DNA of 64,000 nt from Papaver somniferum (GCF_003573695.1 NC_039364.1:233981656-234045655), one strand, 5' to 3'. Positions 14,373-27,900 are shown, counted from the first letter of the stretch. Translations and numbers: made by a program. The notes: generated by a model from the sequence alone, not told the origin.

Positions 14373-15099
14373 GATCCACAGATGTAACACTAAATGAAAT
14401 AAATACATACAAAGGAAGGGTCCCTTCGTACTTTTATTATCACACTATCTCACACGTTGTATGTCAGTTTTGCGAATAAAAATCAAACCGCAACGTATTT
14501 GAAGCTAATATTTTGGGAATATGCTACTATCATATATCTCTACGCTCCTACAAAAAATGAGTATATTCCGAGATGTATAACACCACCATCTATTACTTTG
14601 AAAACGAGCCGCTGAAAATCAAAGGAATTCTGGCCGTCGAAATTATGGTTGGTAGAATGTGAGTTTTATATTTCGAAATGTGGTCATTTTTAACAAGGCA
14701 TATAAAGCTTGATAAGAGGTACATATCTTCAAAATATTAACTTAAAACCCGTTACAATTTAATTTTTGATCAAAATAAATGACGTCCATCGTGTGCGATA
14801 GCGTAATAATTAAAGTGGGAAGGAATCCCCTCTCTTGCGTAAATAGATGAATCGGTAAGCCGACTTGAAAAATTGGGTGAATCGACAATCCATGGCATTA
14901 ACCTCCTCTGGGTCCTAATCCGTGCCCAAAACACCTAAGCGGCTTTGGAAAAACAAAGGGAAACTCCTTAATCCGGATGACACAATTTCAACCAATAGGA
15001 AAAAACCGTATTACTTTATTATTATTAATAGGGATCAAAGATTTCTTCCATTTCTCAAATTTTTCCTTCCGAAAACAAAACAGCATCTCAGACGATTCA

Positions 15100-15543
15100 A
15101 TGGAGACGATCAAATTCAAGTCAATTCCTGAACTCCTTCCACCCAAAATTTCTTCTGTGAATCGAAGCATTACCTATGAAGCTGAAGAAGAAGAAGAAGT
15201 ATTGGAAGATCAAGAGGTTACTGTCATGAAGAAGAAGAAGATGAAATTGAAGAAGAAGAAGAATTTCAGTCTGAATCCTCTCAAATTTATGGGAGATTCT
15301 CTCTTGTCATCTGTTCATGGGGAACTTTCGGTGTTCAATAACAGTTTTTCCACAGCAATTTCAAAAGCTGATCATGCTATTAGGGTTGCTGAAGAAGGAG
15401 TTAGGGTTGCTAAAGAAGGGGTGAAAGTTGGTGATAGTCTTGCGTTTTGGTTTAGGGGGTTGGTGGTAACAGTTGCCGTTATTGCTGGTGTTCATTTTGT
15501 TAGGTCTGCTCCTCCTCCCCCTCCTCCTCGTCCCAATGTTTAG
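15100..15543 (+). CDS. Small single-pass membrane protein, plant-type, unknown function
   Basis: The open frame gives 147 residues from the ATG at 15100; the same frame is open upstream to 14977, but the ATG at 15100 is chosen because it begins METIKFKSIPELLPPK and follows an untranslated-looking leader. Residues about 27-38 are acidic (EAEEEEEVLEDQE) and about 43-54 are a lysine tract (KKKKMKLKKKKN). An amphipathic helix-like repeat lies near 88-110 (HAIRVAEEGVRVAKEGVKVG). A hydrophobic segment at about 117-135 (GLVVTVAVIAGVHFV) could span a membrane, and the tail is PPPPPPRPNV. No intron is needed. I do not recognise the family. The lysine tract followed by a C-terminal hydrophobic segment would suit a tail-anchored or organelle-associated protein; this is inference. 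The decayed ligase copy B starts about 550 bp downstream. Confidence 0.6.
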   Translation: METIKFKSIPELLPPKISSVNRSITYEAEEEEEVLEDQEVTVMKKKKMKLKKKKNFSLNPLKFMGDSLLSSVHGELSVFNNSFSTAISKADHAIRVAEEGVRVAKEGVKVGDSLAFWFRGLVVTVAVIAGVHFVRSAPPPPPPRPNV

Positions 15544-16095
15544 GGTTCATGGTCTAATTAGAAAATTGTTAGGGATTTACAGTGGGGATTAGGGATTTAC
15601 AGTGGGGATTACATTAACTTTTGGTGGGTATAATTTTTGATGGGTATAATTTGGAAATTATTAGGGTTTTATAATGGGAAAGTGATATGATGTGATGTGA
15701 ACGAAGAAACAAACTACATGAATATAAATTTTAACTTTATCAATTGTTATCTATTATTGCTTTCCATTTCCAATTTTATTAAGCTGGATGTTGATTTGTT
15801 CCTGTGTATGCTTAGTTTATGATTATCTGTAAGTTTCTCCTTAGAATTTGTTGTGTCATTGAAGAACTGTAATGTGTTCATTATACATAGGAAAAGGAAA
15901 TACTAAATTCACTAATCATGGAAAGATGTTGGAGCAGTACCATAGTAAGTTCTCTGTATAGTCAATTTGGAGTATGACTTGCTTGTAAGTTCTCATTAGA
16001 GGTCATGTTTCTAGGGTGGAGGTTGCCAGCTAAATGGCTAGCTCATAGCTGCAAACCTACCCTGCTTGGCGTTTAGGGGTAGATTTTATTTGCTT
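15544..16095. other. Spacer between the small gene and ligase relic B
   Basis: It holds the likely 3' untranslated region of the upstream gene. A short direct repeat (TTAGGGATTTACAGTGGGGA twice, at about 15569-15612) is present. Otherwise I see nothing supported. Confidence 0.5.
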
Positions 16096-16099
16096 CTGA

Positions 16100-18400
16100 A
16101 ACAAATGCAGACAACTGTAACCAATCAGCTGTAGTGAATGCGACAATGTGTGCATGTATGACATATTTGCTTGTCTTATTCATCGGAGGGTCACAATCAA
16201 TACTGTTGCTGATGTATGCAAGAAACTCTCATTCGATGCTTTGTCACATTTCATGGTTGTTGTTCCTGTTTTGTGCAATCTTCTTCAGTATGAGGACCAA
16301 AAGGTAACCATGATTCTCCTATGCAACTCAATCCGGATCTTTCTCTTGAAACTGCTTTAACACTTCTTGCGTCGTCTGGATTTCACAGATTGTTCCAAAT
16401 GTAGTTGTTTGATTATAATAACGGAGGCAATCAGCGACTCTCTTAAGATGGTGGGTCAACTTTGCGATCAAGATTTATCCAGCAAGTAATACCTCTTACA
16501 GCCTTGGCTAGTCAAACCAGCTTCAACCAGTGAATCTATGGTGTATGTCAGCGCCGACCTTTTATTTCATAATGTATACTAGCAAAATGTTATTGCTGAT
16601 TCTTGACTTCATTTCTACATTATGTATATGCAGCCTCTAATTGGGCTTCTTTGGAGACTTGCATCTGGTTCTGCTATGGCTGTCAAGATGCTTTTTCAGC
16701 AAAAAGAAAGGTGCATATTGAAGAATATTTTATCAAGCTATGACACCTCACACATCAAAGCCTCTTCCCTTGTGGGTGGTGATGCAAACTCCAACCAGGT
16801 TCCCATTCCACTTTTGAAAGCCGACTTTTCAGGGTTTAAGTTGCAACTGTCTTCTAGCTTAACTATTGAGGAAACCAGTAAGAATGCCTTAGGTTAATTT
16901 ACGCATCTTGTAAATCCATTACTGTGCTATTCCCAGTCATGTCTAAATTGCAAATGTGCATATTTCAGTCTGTATTCAGTCCTGCATTGCTGGTTTTAAA
17001 CATTTTAAAATTTTTGAGCTAGCTACTTGTGATTATTGCAAAACTGACATTTTCTCTATAGACATATTTTTTCAGGTAACTGCAGTCCTGAAATTGCTTA
17101 ATGTTCTTCTTCCTCCTGCAGAAGGATATCTAAAGGATCAACCTGAACTTCTGAGGCGTTTTTGTAGACATGATTCCTGCTTTGGCGGGGGTCAGTTCTT
17201 CTCCTTCTTTCTTGTTTCCTAATTCTGTATAATTTGGTTTTACTCTGTAGTGTTCGTTTTCTTTAATCATTCCGAGCTGTAACATGATCTTCCTTCGTTT
17301 TGCAGGTTGTAAATGGTGATGCAAATCTACAAGCCTGTGATGGATGAGTTTCTGTAATCTATTCCAACTAAGCATGCCAGTGCGCATCTGTGCTTAAAGG
17401 GTTCATTTCGTAAAGGAAGAGTGAGATATTTTTGTAATGACTCTTTAGATGCTGTGATTATTGAGACCGTTACCTCTTTCAATGCTGTTGAAAGATATTT
17501 GTGGCTCCATGTCAACGCCAGGAGAAATGACGCTCAGACAACATCTGCTGTAGATATGCAAGCGAATTAAAAGATGTATTGATCCTTTTCTCCCTCTTGC
17601 ACACTGACGCAATTTTTTGATTCTGCTGAAAACTGCATTTTCTGTCCCTCTCTTTTAACGTAGACAGGTAACTCATGCGTTGACCACACATTTTCTGTTA
17701 TAGGATTCCAAAAAGCCTGAGGAGCAGTCTTCCCCAGAGGTTAAAGCCACCCCTAAAAGAAGTCAGTTGGTGTTAAGTTTTCAGAATAAAGTATCTTAAA
17801 ACTTTTTTTTCATCAGTAGTTATTTTGAGCTTGAGAAATTATATATACATCTACAACCCTCTCAGTTGGTGCCTTCATTTTCCTATCCAGCGAGTTCCTC
17901 TGTTTTGCTTCTGCTGCCAAAGAACATCATGGATCATGTAGTGTTGATGATCGCCATCAGAAGTTGATATTTTCTGTAGATGGAAGAAAGCTGGATCAAG
18001 CAATTCCGTAATTACAAGTGAAGGAAGAAAATGATGTGGCAAAAACTTTTGGTACGAAGTGTATAGTATACCATTTAAGAAGGCTGCTGAAGTAAAGGCA
18101 AGTAGTACCGAGTCCACTGCCTTGTTGGAACTTAAATTTCTATTTTGCAAAGTTATTCAGGGGAGGTTTACTCTGCTCTGGTCTGCTGACAGAACTTGCG
18201 TATAATCTGGAGAAGGCGGATCCGCTGTACGAGATTATTTTGCTTCTGGAAATTTTGGAGTCATATATAAACAAGTTAACTTGTCATCTGACGTCTCCAG
18301 AAAGATAACAGCTCTAGCCCCTTCTATTTCACAAGAAGACCAAAGTCTCAGCCAGATATCTAGGTACCAGACCCATGATAATCTAGGTAATGATTGGCAG
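16100..18400 (+). pseudogene. UPL3/UPL4-type HECT E3 ubiquitin ligase relic, copy B
   Basis: This is the more complete copy. Exon 16188-16302 encodes VADVCKKLSFDALSHFM and VPVLCNLLQYEDQK, closely matching the family motif NICKKLPSE..PFM..VP.LCNLLQYEDR, with a GT donor after QK. At 16396-16540 a frame-broken exon reads DSLKMVGQLCDQDL then, one frame over, IPLTALASQTSFNQ with a stop. At 16632-16760 is GLLWRLASGSAMAVKM. At 17085-17165 is VLKLLNVLLPPAEGY. At 17306-17345 is VVNGDANLQACDG. At 17405-17570 is NAVERYLWLHV. At 17704-17765, absent from copy A, is DSKKPEEQSSPEVKATPKR. At 17895-18110 is QKLIFSVDGRKLD, and at 18220-18320 LYEIILLLEILES to SPERITALA. Stops, frameshifts and absence of the HECT domain show it is dead. 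Confidence 0.78.
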
Positions 18401-21400
18401 CTTGTGCGAGTTAACCCAACCTTCAGCAACAGTGATTTAACCATGGAAGAAGCTGAAAAAGTTTCGATTGCAGAGAATCCCAGCCACCCTGCTGCTGCTG
18501 GAGATCAATCAAGCTATGCAGATCACTCTAAAACTTTTTATACTAGTGTCTCAATTTTATTTTGTTCTTCAATTCCTTCTTCGATTCACACTGATATTAT
18601 AAACTCTAGTGTTTCTTATTGTTTATTGCGTACATTAAGTGATTCTGATAGTCTTAAGGTTGTTACTGTTTTCAACCCTCCCAAGTATAATCTGAGATTT
18701 CATCCTATTTGTTTTCCGCATACTATTAGGAAAGAAATAGACAGGAAGATATCTTTCTTTTTGTTGTTTGGTTGCAATACTGGAGAAATGAAAGTCCTTT
18801 CTCGGAATGTCCAAGGTTATGGAAATAAGGATACTAGGAACTACATGAAAGACATCATTAAATCAAATGACCCAGATATTATATTCTTGTGTGAGACTAC
18901 CATCAAAAAAAATGGAAAGACAACCATTGAATTTCCCTAATGTTTGGTACCTAAATCCGGTAGGAGTTGGAGGTGGTTCTTGCCTGTTGTGGAAAGATGG
19001 TATTAGTCTTAGAGTTATAGAAGCTAGTTTAAATATGAGCAACTGTCTAGTACAATTTGATGCTAGAGGGGGAAAAACCCTGTTGTCCTGTATTTATGGA
19101 GCTCTTGGTGATTTTAACTTTGTTTTGTGTAATGAAGAAAAGCAGGGTGGATTGCAATCTCCCAAACTCGGTTAGACTACTTTGGAAATCTTGTGAGGTC
19201 AGTAGGTCTTTCAGATATCGGCTACTCAGATAACCCTTTTACTTGGTCCAATAAAAGACAAGGAAATGAATTAAATTTAGACAGAGTGTTTGCTAATGAT
19301 GTCTGGTTTCAATTTTTTCCTAATTCTATAGTCTATCAATTTGATGCCTTTGGGTAGTGACCATGTACCAATTATGCTGGCTAGTACTAAATCGATAGGT
19401 ATAGCTAAGAAGCCTTTTAGGTTTAATAAATGCATGCTTAGGGATGATTCCTGTAAACAGATTGTGGCCAGACACTGGATACATGACACTCAAAGCTCCC
19501 ATGCTTTCAAACATTCCAAATCCTTATCTTATGTTAAACTTGGTCTTAGAGATTGGTCTAATAGAGAGATGAGGGATTTTAATATGCTTATTAGGGGTAC
19601 TAAAGCTGAAATTGAAAGGGTTACAAATCTTCCTCATACGACGTCAAATTCTGAGTTGTTATCAGATCTTAATGCTAAATTAAAATACTGGTACGATATT
19701 GAACATGATTATTGGAGTCAAAGAAGCCATGATGAGAACTTAGTCTTTGGGGACACTAATACTAGATACTTTCATGAAAGGGCCAACTGTAGGAGAAGAA
19801 AGACTCATATAAAAACTCTTCAAAATATTATGGGCATCTGGCTAACTGATAGACACAAAATAGCTTCCGAGTTAACCACTCATTTCTCAAAAATGAGTAT
19901 ATCTACTAAGCCTAGTATCCCTCCCGACTTTATGGAAGATATCCCAGCCCGTGTTTGTAATGAGGATAATCTGAGGTTATTAGCCATTCCTAGTAGTGAG
20001 GAAATCAGAGATGTCGTTTTTAGAATGAAACCATGGACCTCTCCGGGTCCGGATGGGTTTCCACCTGGTTTCTACCAGAAAATGCGGGATATTGTTGGAA
20101 ATGACACTGTCTGTAGGTACAGGCTGTTTTTCACTCTTAAGTATATCCTTAAGCAATGTAATCATAACTTCATTTCTTTGATTCCTAAAGTTACTTATCC
20201 TAGGAATGCTTCTGAATTCAGACCTTTAAGTCTATGCAGTACATATACCAAATTGTGTCAAAGATAATTTCTAATAGACTAAGGCCTATCTTGAACAAAA
20301 TCATTAGTCCTTTCCAAGCAGCTTTTCTGCAAGGAAGACAAATGTCGGATAACATTGTCTTAGCACATGAATTGGTAGATACTATGAAGAAGAATGAAAC
20401 TAAGAAGAAAGGGTTGATGGCAATAAATTAGACATGTCTAAAGCCTTTGGTCGTGTCAAGTGGTGTTTTGTTATTCACTCTTTACTTAAGCTTGGTTTTC
20501 ATGAAGATTTTTGCAGAATAATTGAGCAGTGTATCTCAAAAATTTCTACTTCAGTGTTGCTAAATGGATCTCCAGTTGACATCTTTTATCTTGAGAGGGG
20601 ACTTCGTCAAGGAGATCCGCTCAGTCCCTACCTTTTTTTCTCTGCATGGAATTTTTTTCCAAGTGTCTGTTGATGGCTGAGAGTAAAGGTCTTCTTCATG
20701 GCATAAAGGTTACCCCTGACTGTCCCCCAATTAGTCATTTATTCTTTGCAGACGATTGGCTGATTTTCCTAAATGCCAAGTATAATGAAGCTAGATTGTT
20801 GCATGATATTATAGGGAAGTTCAGTAGTCTGTCTGGTCAATCTATTAATTTTGAGAAAACGGGGTTGGCTTTTAGTCCTAAAACCGATAATAGAGTTAAA
20901 AATGACATTGCTAATATTCTAAGTATTAAAAGAATGGGATTGCAGGATAAATAATTAGGAGTCCCTTTACTTTTACAAAGAAACAAAACGGTGTCTTTTA
21001 AACCTCTATTAGGAAAATCAGAGATAAACTGGGTATTTGGAAACCAAATTAAGCATCTAAATTTAGCTGGTAAAGCCGTCATGTCACACACTGTCCTAGG
21101 AACTTTAGCATCTCACCGTATGGCTGTGTTTCTATGCCAAAGGAACTTACTAAAAAAATGGATTCGTATCAGATGAGATTCTGGTGGAACCAAGATCATG
21201 AGTCTAGAAGGCTAATCCTGAGGAAATGGGACTTTGTTGCTATTCCCAAAAAATTTGGTGGTCTGAATTTTAAAAAGTCTGATATTTTTAATATTGGTTT
21301 GCTTGCTAGGCTGGCTTGGCGAATGTTAGAGAAACCTGATGCTCCTTGGGCCATAATTCTAAGACATAAATATTTCATGATCATAGATCCGCTTACATAT

Positions 21401-22640
21401 GACCTTACACTCATGGCCCCTGGATTCGGAGGGGAATCAGGTAAGGTTTAGAGATTGTTAAATCAAATTACTGTTGGGAAGTAGGCGATGGTGCTAGAAT
21501 TAATGTCTGGAAACATAAATGGGTAACTAAACTAGATCGTACAGTGGATACTAGTAGATAGTCTATGAGTATTAAGAAGGTAAACAATGAAACTAAAGCA
21601 TGGAACGTTGATTTGCTTGAGGCCCTTTTTGATGATCAGACTGTTGGAAAAATTACTCAAATTAGGATTCCGTTTTAGGGGAGTGATAGAATTAGATGGA
21701 CTCAGACTTCTAATGGTTGTTTCAGTGTAAAATATGCTTATAGGTATATCCTTAATAGTAGATTGGATTTTGCTACTGTTTCTAATACTCAATTCCCTTG
21801 GAACAGGTTCTGGCAGGTTAAGTTTCCACAAAAAATTCTCTTTTTCTTATGGAAATGTATTCAGGAATGTATCCCAGTTAGAAACCGTATTCATAAGGTC
21901 ATGAGGAACATAGATAATTCCTGTCCCTTTTGTAAGAACCATCCTGAAACAGCTCAACATTTATTTGTGGACTGTAGTTATGCTAGATAGATCTGGTATT
22001 CTCTAGATCCTGATTTCAATAACAGAATTCAAAATAAAAATTTGCTTGTTTGGTTTAGTGAATGGTTTGTGATATTTCCTGGTGGAAATGCTCAGATGCA
22101 GAAACATATTTAATTTGCATAATCATCTTATACCTGGGGGATAGTACTTTGGCATATATGGACATCAAGGTGTCAATTAGTGTTTGATAATCATCTTATA
22201 TCTGTTTCAGCGTTAACTTCGCAGCTTACCAAGTACATAGCTGACTAGGAAAGGAATATGCTTACACTGACAGATAATAGTCAGATGGTGAATGACAGGG
22301 TTAACAGAAAGATTCGATGGACTCCCCCTAACAGTCCTTTTATGAAGATTAATTTTGATGCTAGTTTCAAATATACATAAAATAAATGTGGCTTGGGGAC
22401 TAACCATGAGATCTGATGCAGGTGAATGCAAGGGGACAACAAGCATTCCTCTGACATCTTTTGACGAGGAGCAGGCTGAAGCTTTAGGTACATTACACGC
22501 AGTCTTATGGGCTAAGGAAAGCAACATTGAACATCTACATCTGGAAGGGGACAACATCAATGTAGTGGCTGCGCTGAATGGTTCACCTATGGCAGTAACA
22601 TGGACTACCAATTCAGTTATAAATGATAGTTTATTTCTTT
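16372..22640 (+). repeat. Segmental duplication, copy B
   Basis: Near-identical to 1-6075, in direct orientation. Copy B keeps 156 bp (about 17677-17832) and 9 bp (about 17886) that are missing from copy A. It continues beyond copy A's right break into the rest of the LINE, including the RNase H end and poly-A-rich tail. Confidence 0.93.
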
Positions 22641-22875
22641 CTTTTTTTTTCTTTTTTTTTTTTAATTCTTGGAAATATAGTTATGTTCCAAGGGAAGCAA
22701 ATGAAACGGTCCATCTATTAGCCAAGGAAGCTTATAACGCTCCCAACAGTCTTTTTAGGTCTCTAGTTGATTTTGATTTCCCGTGTGGTTAAATTCCTCT
22801 TTAGAGGAAGTCAATGTCGTTTGATCTTTCAATTAGTGAAGCTTCTTTTCCTAGTAAAAAATAAAAATAAAAATT
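18520..22875 (+). mobile_element. L1-type LINE, copy B (defective, 3' end present)
   Basis: The same LINE as copy A, with a longer open reverse-transcriptase frame (19341-20267). Domains in order: endonuclease start at 18788 (MKVLSRNVQG, where the family and copy A have W instead of R); GDFNFVL at about 19107 with the same internal deletion as copy A; RT motif SPGPDGFPPGFYQK at about 20042; LDMSKAFGRVKW near 20430 (family AFDRVEW), preceded by a 1-nt frameshift shared with copy A; LRQGDPLSP at about 20600; FADD at about 20745; zf-RVT with CPFCKNHPETAQHLFVDC at about 21920-21980; RNase H-like 22385-22790 (LHLEGDNINVVAALNG, YVPREANETVHLLAKEA). The 3' end is the A-rich AGTAAAAAATAAAAATAAAA at about 22853-22873. 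Shared lesions show it was dead before duplication. Whether the element entered the ligase gene before or after that gene decayed is not visible. Confidence 0.9.
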
Positions 22876-23264
22876 GTTACAATAACAAGCAACGAAGAAC
22901 CTTCACGTAGCAGCAGCAGAAATCAAACATCCCTCTATACAGGTCTCCTACCTCTTATTTACTTCATGTGTCTAGATGAATTGCAGGGTCCAAATGGTGA
23001 ATTTCCTTGATGCAAATCTTTACAATTTTTAATTGACTGTTTACAGTTTCAGAATGACTTCTAGACGCGACATAATGACTTCTAGAAACAAAAAAAAATT
23101 AACCTTTTGTAAAGCAAAAATATTTTGTTTTTGACTTCTGCTTCTGGAAAAGTAAAAACACTTCCACTTCCGGTTCCAAATATAATGAAAGTAGAAAATA
23201 GCATACAGTCCTAGAAATAATAGATTAGAGAGAGTCTAATCCAATTAACCCAGTCAATTGTTTG
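22876..23264. other. Gene-free stretch after LINE copy B
   Basis: AT-rich sequence with no supported gene. If the LINE had inserted into the ligase gene, ligase sequence should resume here; I do not recognise any. Confidence 0.45.
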
Positions 23265-24045
23265 TTTGGTCCTATTTGAAAATATAAATTATCATTTGGT
23301 CATAAAAATTATTATTTGGTCCTAGGATGGACAATACCCACGCGGGATGATGTCATCAATGATGTCACAGTCCTTTAATAGTGTCAAAAATACCCTTTTT
23401 TCTTTTTTTCTCTCTGTTAATAAAAATAAATAAATAACTTAAAACTTAAATTTTTTTTGAACCATATGTCCGACGATAGCTTTCCAACGAGTACCATAGT
23501 CGCTATGTTTCTGAACTTTTAATTTTTGCCTTATTTTTTAGCTATAAAATGAACTATATACGAGTTCATTTCTTGTAACAGTTTATTCCAGAAATGAAGT
23601 CCATATAAAAACCTAAAAAAACAGACTTCATTCCAGAAATGAAGTCTATATAAAAACCTAAGAAAAACAGACTTCATTGCATAAATGAAGTCCATATAGA
23701 AACATACTTCATATTTCTGGAATGAAGTCCATATAAAAACAGACTTCATTTCTACTTCATTTTATAGCTAAAAAATAAGGCAAAAATTAAAAGCTCCGAA
23801 ACATAACGACAATGGTACTCGTTGGAAAGCTATCATCGAGGGCTTTCCAAATATATAAAATTTATCATTTTTGGACATATGGTTCAAAAGATATTTAAGT
23901 TTTTATTTATTTATTTTTATTAAGAGAGAGAAAAAAGATTTAAAAAAGAGAATGTGTAATTTAGATATTTTAATATTTTTAAATAATTATGGACCAAATG
24001 AAAAAGATGATTTTCTGAAAGGACCACCTACAAAAAACCAAAGGA
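23265..24045. mobile_element. Foldback / MITE-like element with a tandem-repeat loop
   Basis: Left arm 23265-23552 and right arm 23756-24045 are inverted copies. Left reads TAGCTTTCCAACGAGTACCA, right carries its complement TGGTACTCGTTGGAAAGCTA. The palindromic match also covers the GCCTTATTTTTTAGCTATAA stretch, the AACCATATGTCC stretch and the outer TTTGGTCC/GGACCAAA edges. The right arm has about 30 bp extra. The loop (23580-23755) holds about four units of roughly 45 bp built on ATGAAGTCCATATAAAAAC and ACAGACTTCATT, themselves partly palindromic. No transposase is encoded. The superfamily is not determined because I could not fix a target duplication. Confidence 0.75.
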
Positions 24046-24779
24046 TATTTTTCCCATAATGAAACCCCAAAAAAGAGTGTGGCTTTAAATGGGAAAAACT
24101 TATCTTATATTTATTTTAGATTGCTTAAAATCTAGTTATTTTTTGATGAGTGGGACTTTTAGGACCTTTAAAACAACTGATTTTCCATTGTGACTACAAT
24201 ATTTTATTGAAGAGGAAAATATTGGATAAACAAAATTCTATTTTTTTATATAAAAAATGGTCTAAGAGTTAGAACTCCAAAGGCGTCATTATCCATATAC
24301 AAAAAATCCATCAGAACAAAAGTAACACAAAAACCTCAAAAAACGAAAGTAACACAAAAATCCCAAAAAATTTGATGAAACCAATTTTGAAATTTGGGGT
24401 TTTTGTATCAATTTTATTTAAAATGGAGTTTTAATAGATTCCAACAGGATTTTTGTACCACGAATTTGGTCACCTTGAATTTTTATGACTAATTTTGTAT
24501 AAAAAAGATCTTATTCTTTAACGTGATCTTTTATTATATCACGTGTTGCCTACTAAATAAATGGTAAATTTCTAAGTCATTGTAAACTCAAACATCTGCT
24601 TGTTGAGTGATAAAATAATTGTCATATTTCTATTACATTCTACTACAGGATTTTGTGCACAAAGGTTATATCTTTGTTTTGGGATACTAATTTACTCATA
24701 GGTACGTTTTTAGTATAACATGAGGAAACTAAACATGAAGTTTCCATGTCCAGTTCATGGAGATTATATGAGTATCATG
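24046..24779. other. Gene-free AT-rich stretch
   Basis: It contains short repeats such as AAAGTAACACAAAAA (twice near 24320-24360) and otherwise nothing I can support. Confidence 0.45.
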
Positions 24780-24959
24780 TTTTCTTTTTAACTTAAAAGG
24801 TTGATGTATAAAAGAAAATGTAATAAAGTACAAGACCCCCATTTTAATGATTACAATAGGTCATGCTCGTAGCACTAAATCAAAACAATCTTACAAAAAT
24901 TGTTATATGGAATGTATAACTACTTTCCAGTGAGTTATCAATTCTCTAAAAGTTAAAGC

Positions 24960-27900
24960 ACCAAACCATTTGTGATGGCCTCCCCAAATATAGATAAGGT
25001 TTTTAATCTCCTTTATGTTTCTTCTTCTCCTTTAGGACGTTTATAAGCCACAACTCTTTCGTTTCTTTCGTTCCAGAGAGCCCAACAAACTGCAAATATG
25101 ATCAAAGGCCATATCTTTCTTTCCCTATTTCTTCCTTGTCTACATTTCCAGGCTTGCAATTGCATGGTTATTGTGCCTCCTTGAACCCATCTAAGATTAT
25201 AACCATTGATGAAATGTGACCAAACTTTATGAGAGTACTTACAATACAATAGTAAATGATCTACTGATTCTGGATGAGAGTTGCAAAGTGAACAAGTTGC
25301 AGTTTGAATTTGACAGCCTCTTCTGAGCAAGTTATCCACTATAGGAATGGCATTTTGAGCAGTAGCCCACATGAAATATTGAATTTTTGGCGGCACAAAC
25401 TGCACCGATATGCAGGAGTAAGGAACTGCATTCACTGATTCTGGTAACTGCTCAATTATCCAGTTGTAACAAAGTTGGGCTTTAAAGCCTCCTGGAGTAT
25501 TAAAAATGAGATCATCTTCTGCAGCATCATTAAGATCTGGTGGAGATCCCAAGACTGCAAATAACTGGAGCATCTCTGGGATTTCTTGTTGTGTGAGATT
25601 TCTTATTAGCTGGAGATTCCATGCCTCATTAGTCACCATCTCTTGAAGTAAAGCATCTTTCTTTGTTGCCAGCTTAAAGATATTTGGGAATTTAACTTTC
25701 AGTGTTTGATCACATGTCCACTTATCCCACCAAAAATTAACTGCTTTACTATTATTGATCTCCAGGGTAGTAATATGCTCTACTATGTGATTTTTTTAAT
25801 ATTCTTCCACATGCCTTTACCCTGTGGTTTGGAGGAATCTTTAACCCATAAAGAGTCTGATTTGTATGCATTTTTTCTTGAATAACTCTTCTCCAGAGTT
25901 GCTTCTTTTCTTTTGAGAATCTCCAAGACCATTTTGAGAGTAATACTTTGTTGTAGGTCTCAAGTTTCTGATTCCCAATCCTCCATTCTTCTTTGGAAAA
26001 TTGATTCTATCCCATGCTATCCAATTAATTTTCCTTTTATCAACTGAAGATCCCCATAGAAAATATCTCATAATTTGGTTTAACTTCTTTTCTACACTTG
26101 CAGGCATTTGGAAAATAGACATGTAGTAAACAAGAAGACTGGATAGAGAGGTTTTAATGAGCAATACCCTTCCTGATTTAGTGAAGAATTTTCTTCTCCA
26201 TGGAGCTAGTTTCTTTTGAAAATTTTCAATAATTGAATCCCAAATGGCACTACATCTAGAGTTTGCTCCAATAGACATGCCCAAGTATTTTAAAGGAAGA
26301 GACTCCACTCTGCACTTCAAAATGTCAGTAATAACTTGAACCTTATGATATTCTCCAATGCTTATGATTGCACTTTTGCTATAGTTTACCCTCAAGCCAG
26401 TTAGAGCTTCAAATATCTGCAAAAGGATAAAGATATTAATTTTCAGCTTCTTCAGTGCCATCAAGAAACACAAGGATATCATCTGCAAATTAGAGGTGGG
26501 AAATTTGAGTGGAATTGACGGAGAATCCTGAGATCATATTTAGCTGAACTACATTCTTCATTAATTTGGAGAAGATTTCTGCCACTAGTATAAACAAAAA
26601 AGGAGATAATGGGTCTCCTTGTCTCAATCCTTTTTGTGGCTTGAACTTTGGAGTGGAGCTGCCATTGATTAAGAGAGAATGTTGGGCAGTGGTAACACAT
26701 CACCCAATCCATTTGATCCATTTATTTCAAATCCTGAGCTTTGCAAAACACTGCTTATTGTGTGCCAGCTTACATTGTCAAATGCCTTTTGAATATCCAG
26801 TTTGCAAAGAATGCCAGGATTTTTTGACTTGAATCTAGAGTCTATCAATTCTCCAGCAATTAAAATTCCATCCAGGATTTGCTTGTATTCAATGAATGCC
26901 CTTTGATTTTCAGATATTAACTTTGGTAGCACTTTCTTGAACCTCTGAGTAAGTGTCTTTGAGATTACTTTTTAGACACTACTGATTAATCTAATGAGTC
27001 TGAAATCTTGAGGAGACCCTACTTGTTCTTTTTTAGGAATTAAGCTGATGAAAGAGCAGTTCAACCTCCAATCAATCTTTTGTTGAGTTTCAAATTCCTT
27101 TATGACATTCATGAAATAATTTTTGATGACAGGCCAAGCAAATTTATAGAATTCCATGTTATATCCATCTGGTCCAGGTGACTTGTTGTTCTTAAATTGC
27201 TTGATAACATCCCAAACTTCTTCTTCAGTTATTGGATTATCAAGTTATGTACTTTCCTCTGGAGTAATTTTGGTGAAGTAATCTGCATTCATTTGTGGTC
27301 TGACAGGATGCTTGTCCTGAAAAAGATTTGAGAAGTAATTTGATATTTATTCTCTGATGTTAGCTTGACAAAAATCATCTTCCCGATTGATGACCAGCTT
27401 TTGAATTGTGTTTCTTCTTCTCCTTCCCTTGGCCAATGTATGGAAGTATTTAGCATTTGCATCACTCTCTTTAAAATGCCGAGTCTTAGCTCTGGCCAAC
27501 CATTTTATAGCATTGTCAATGTTGATTTGCTTGAGTTTTTCTCTCATTTCAGTTCTTTCTATGAATTGTTGCACAATTAGTGCTCCTGTTTCTTCCAACA
27601 TGTTCAGTGCATTGATGAGGCTTGTCAATTCTTATTTTTTAGTTTCCTGCTGCCCATATGTTTCTCTGCTCCATTTATTGAGAATTGTTTTTATGTTTTG
27701 AAGTTTTTTTCGCTAGAATGAAGCTTGGAGATCCTGTGAATTTGAGTGTACTCCACCAAATGGCCAAATTGGGCATAAAATCTGGATGGGAAAACCAAAA
27801 ACTTTCCACTCTAAAAGGAGGTTTTGTTGTGGGTATATTTGAGGTGGTAAGTAATATTGCTGAGTGATTAGAGAGAGTTATAGACAGAACAGTTTGGGTT

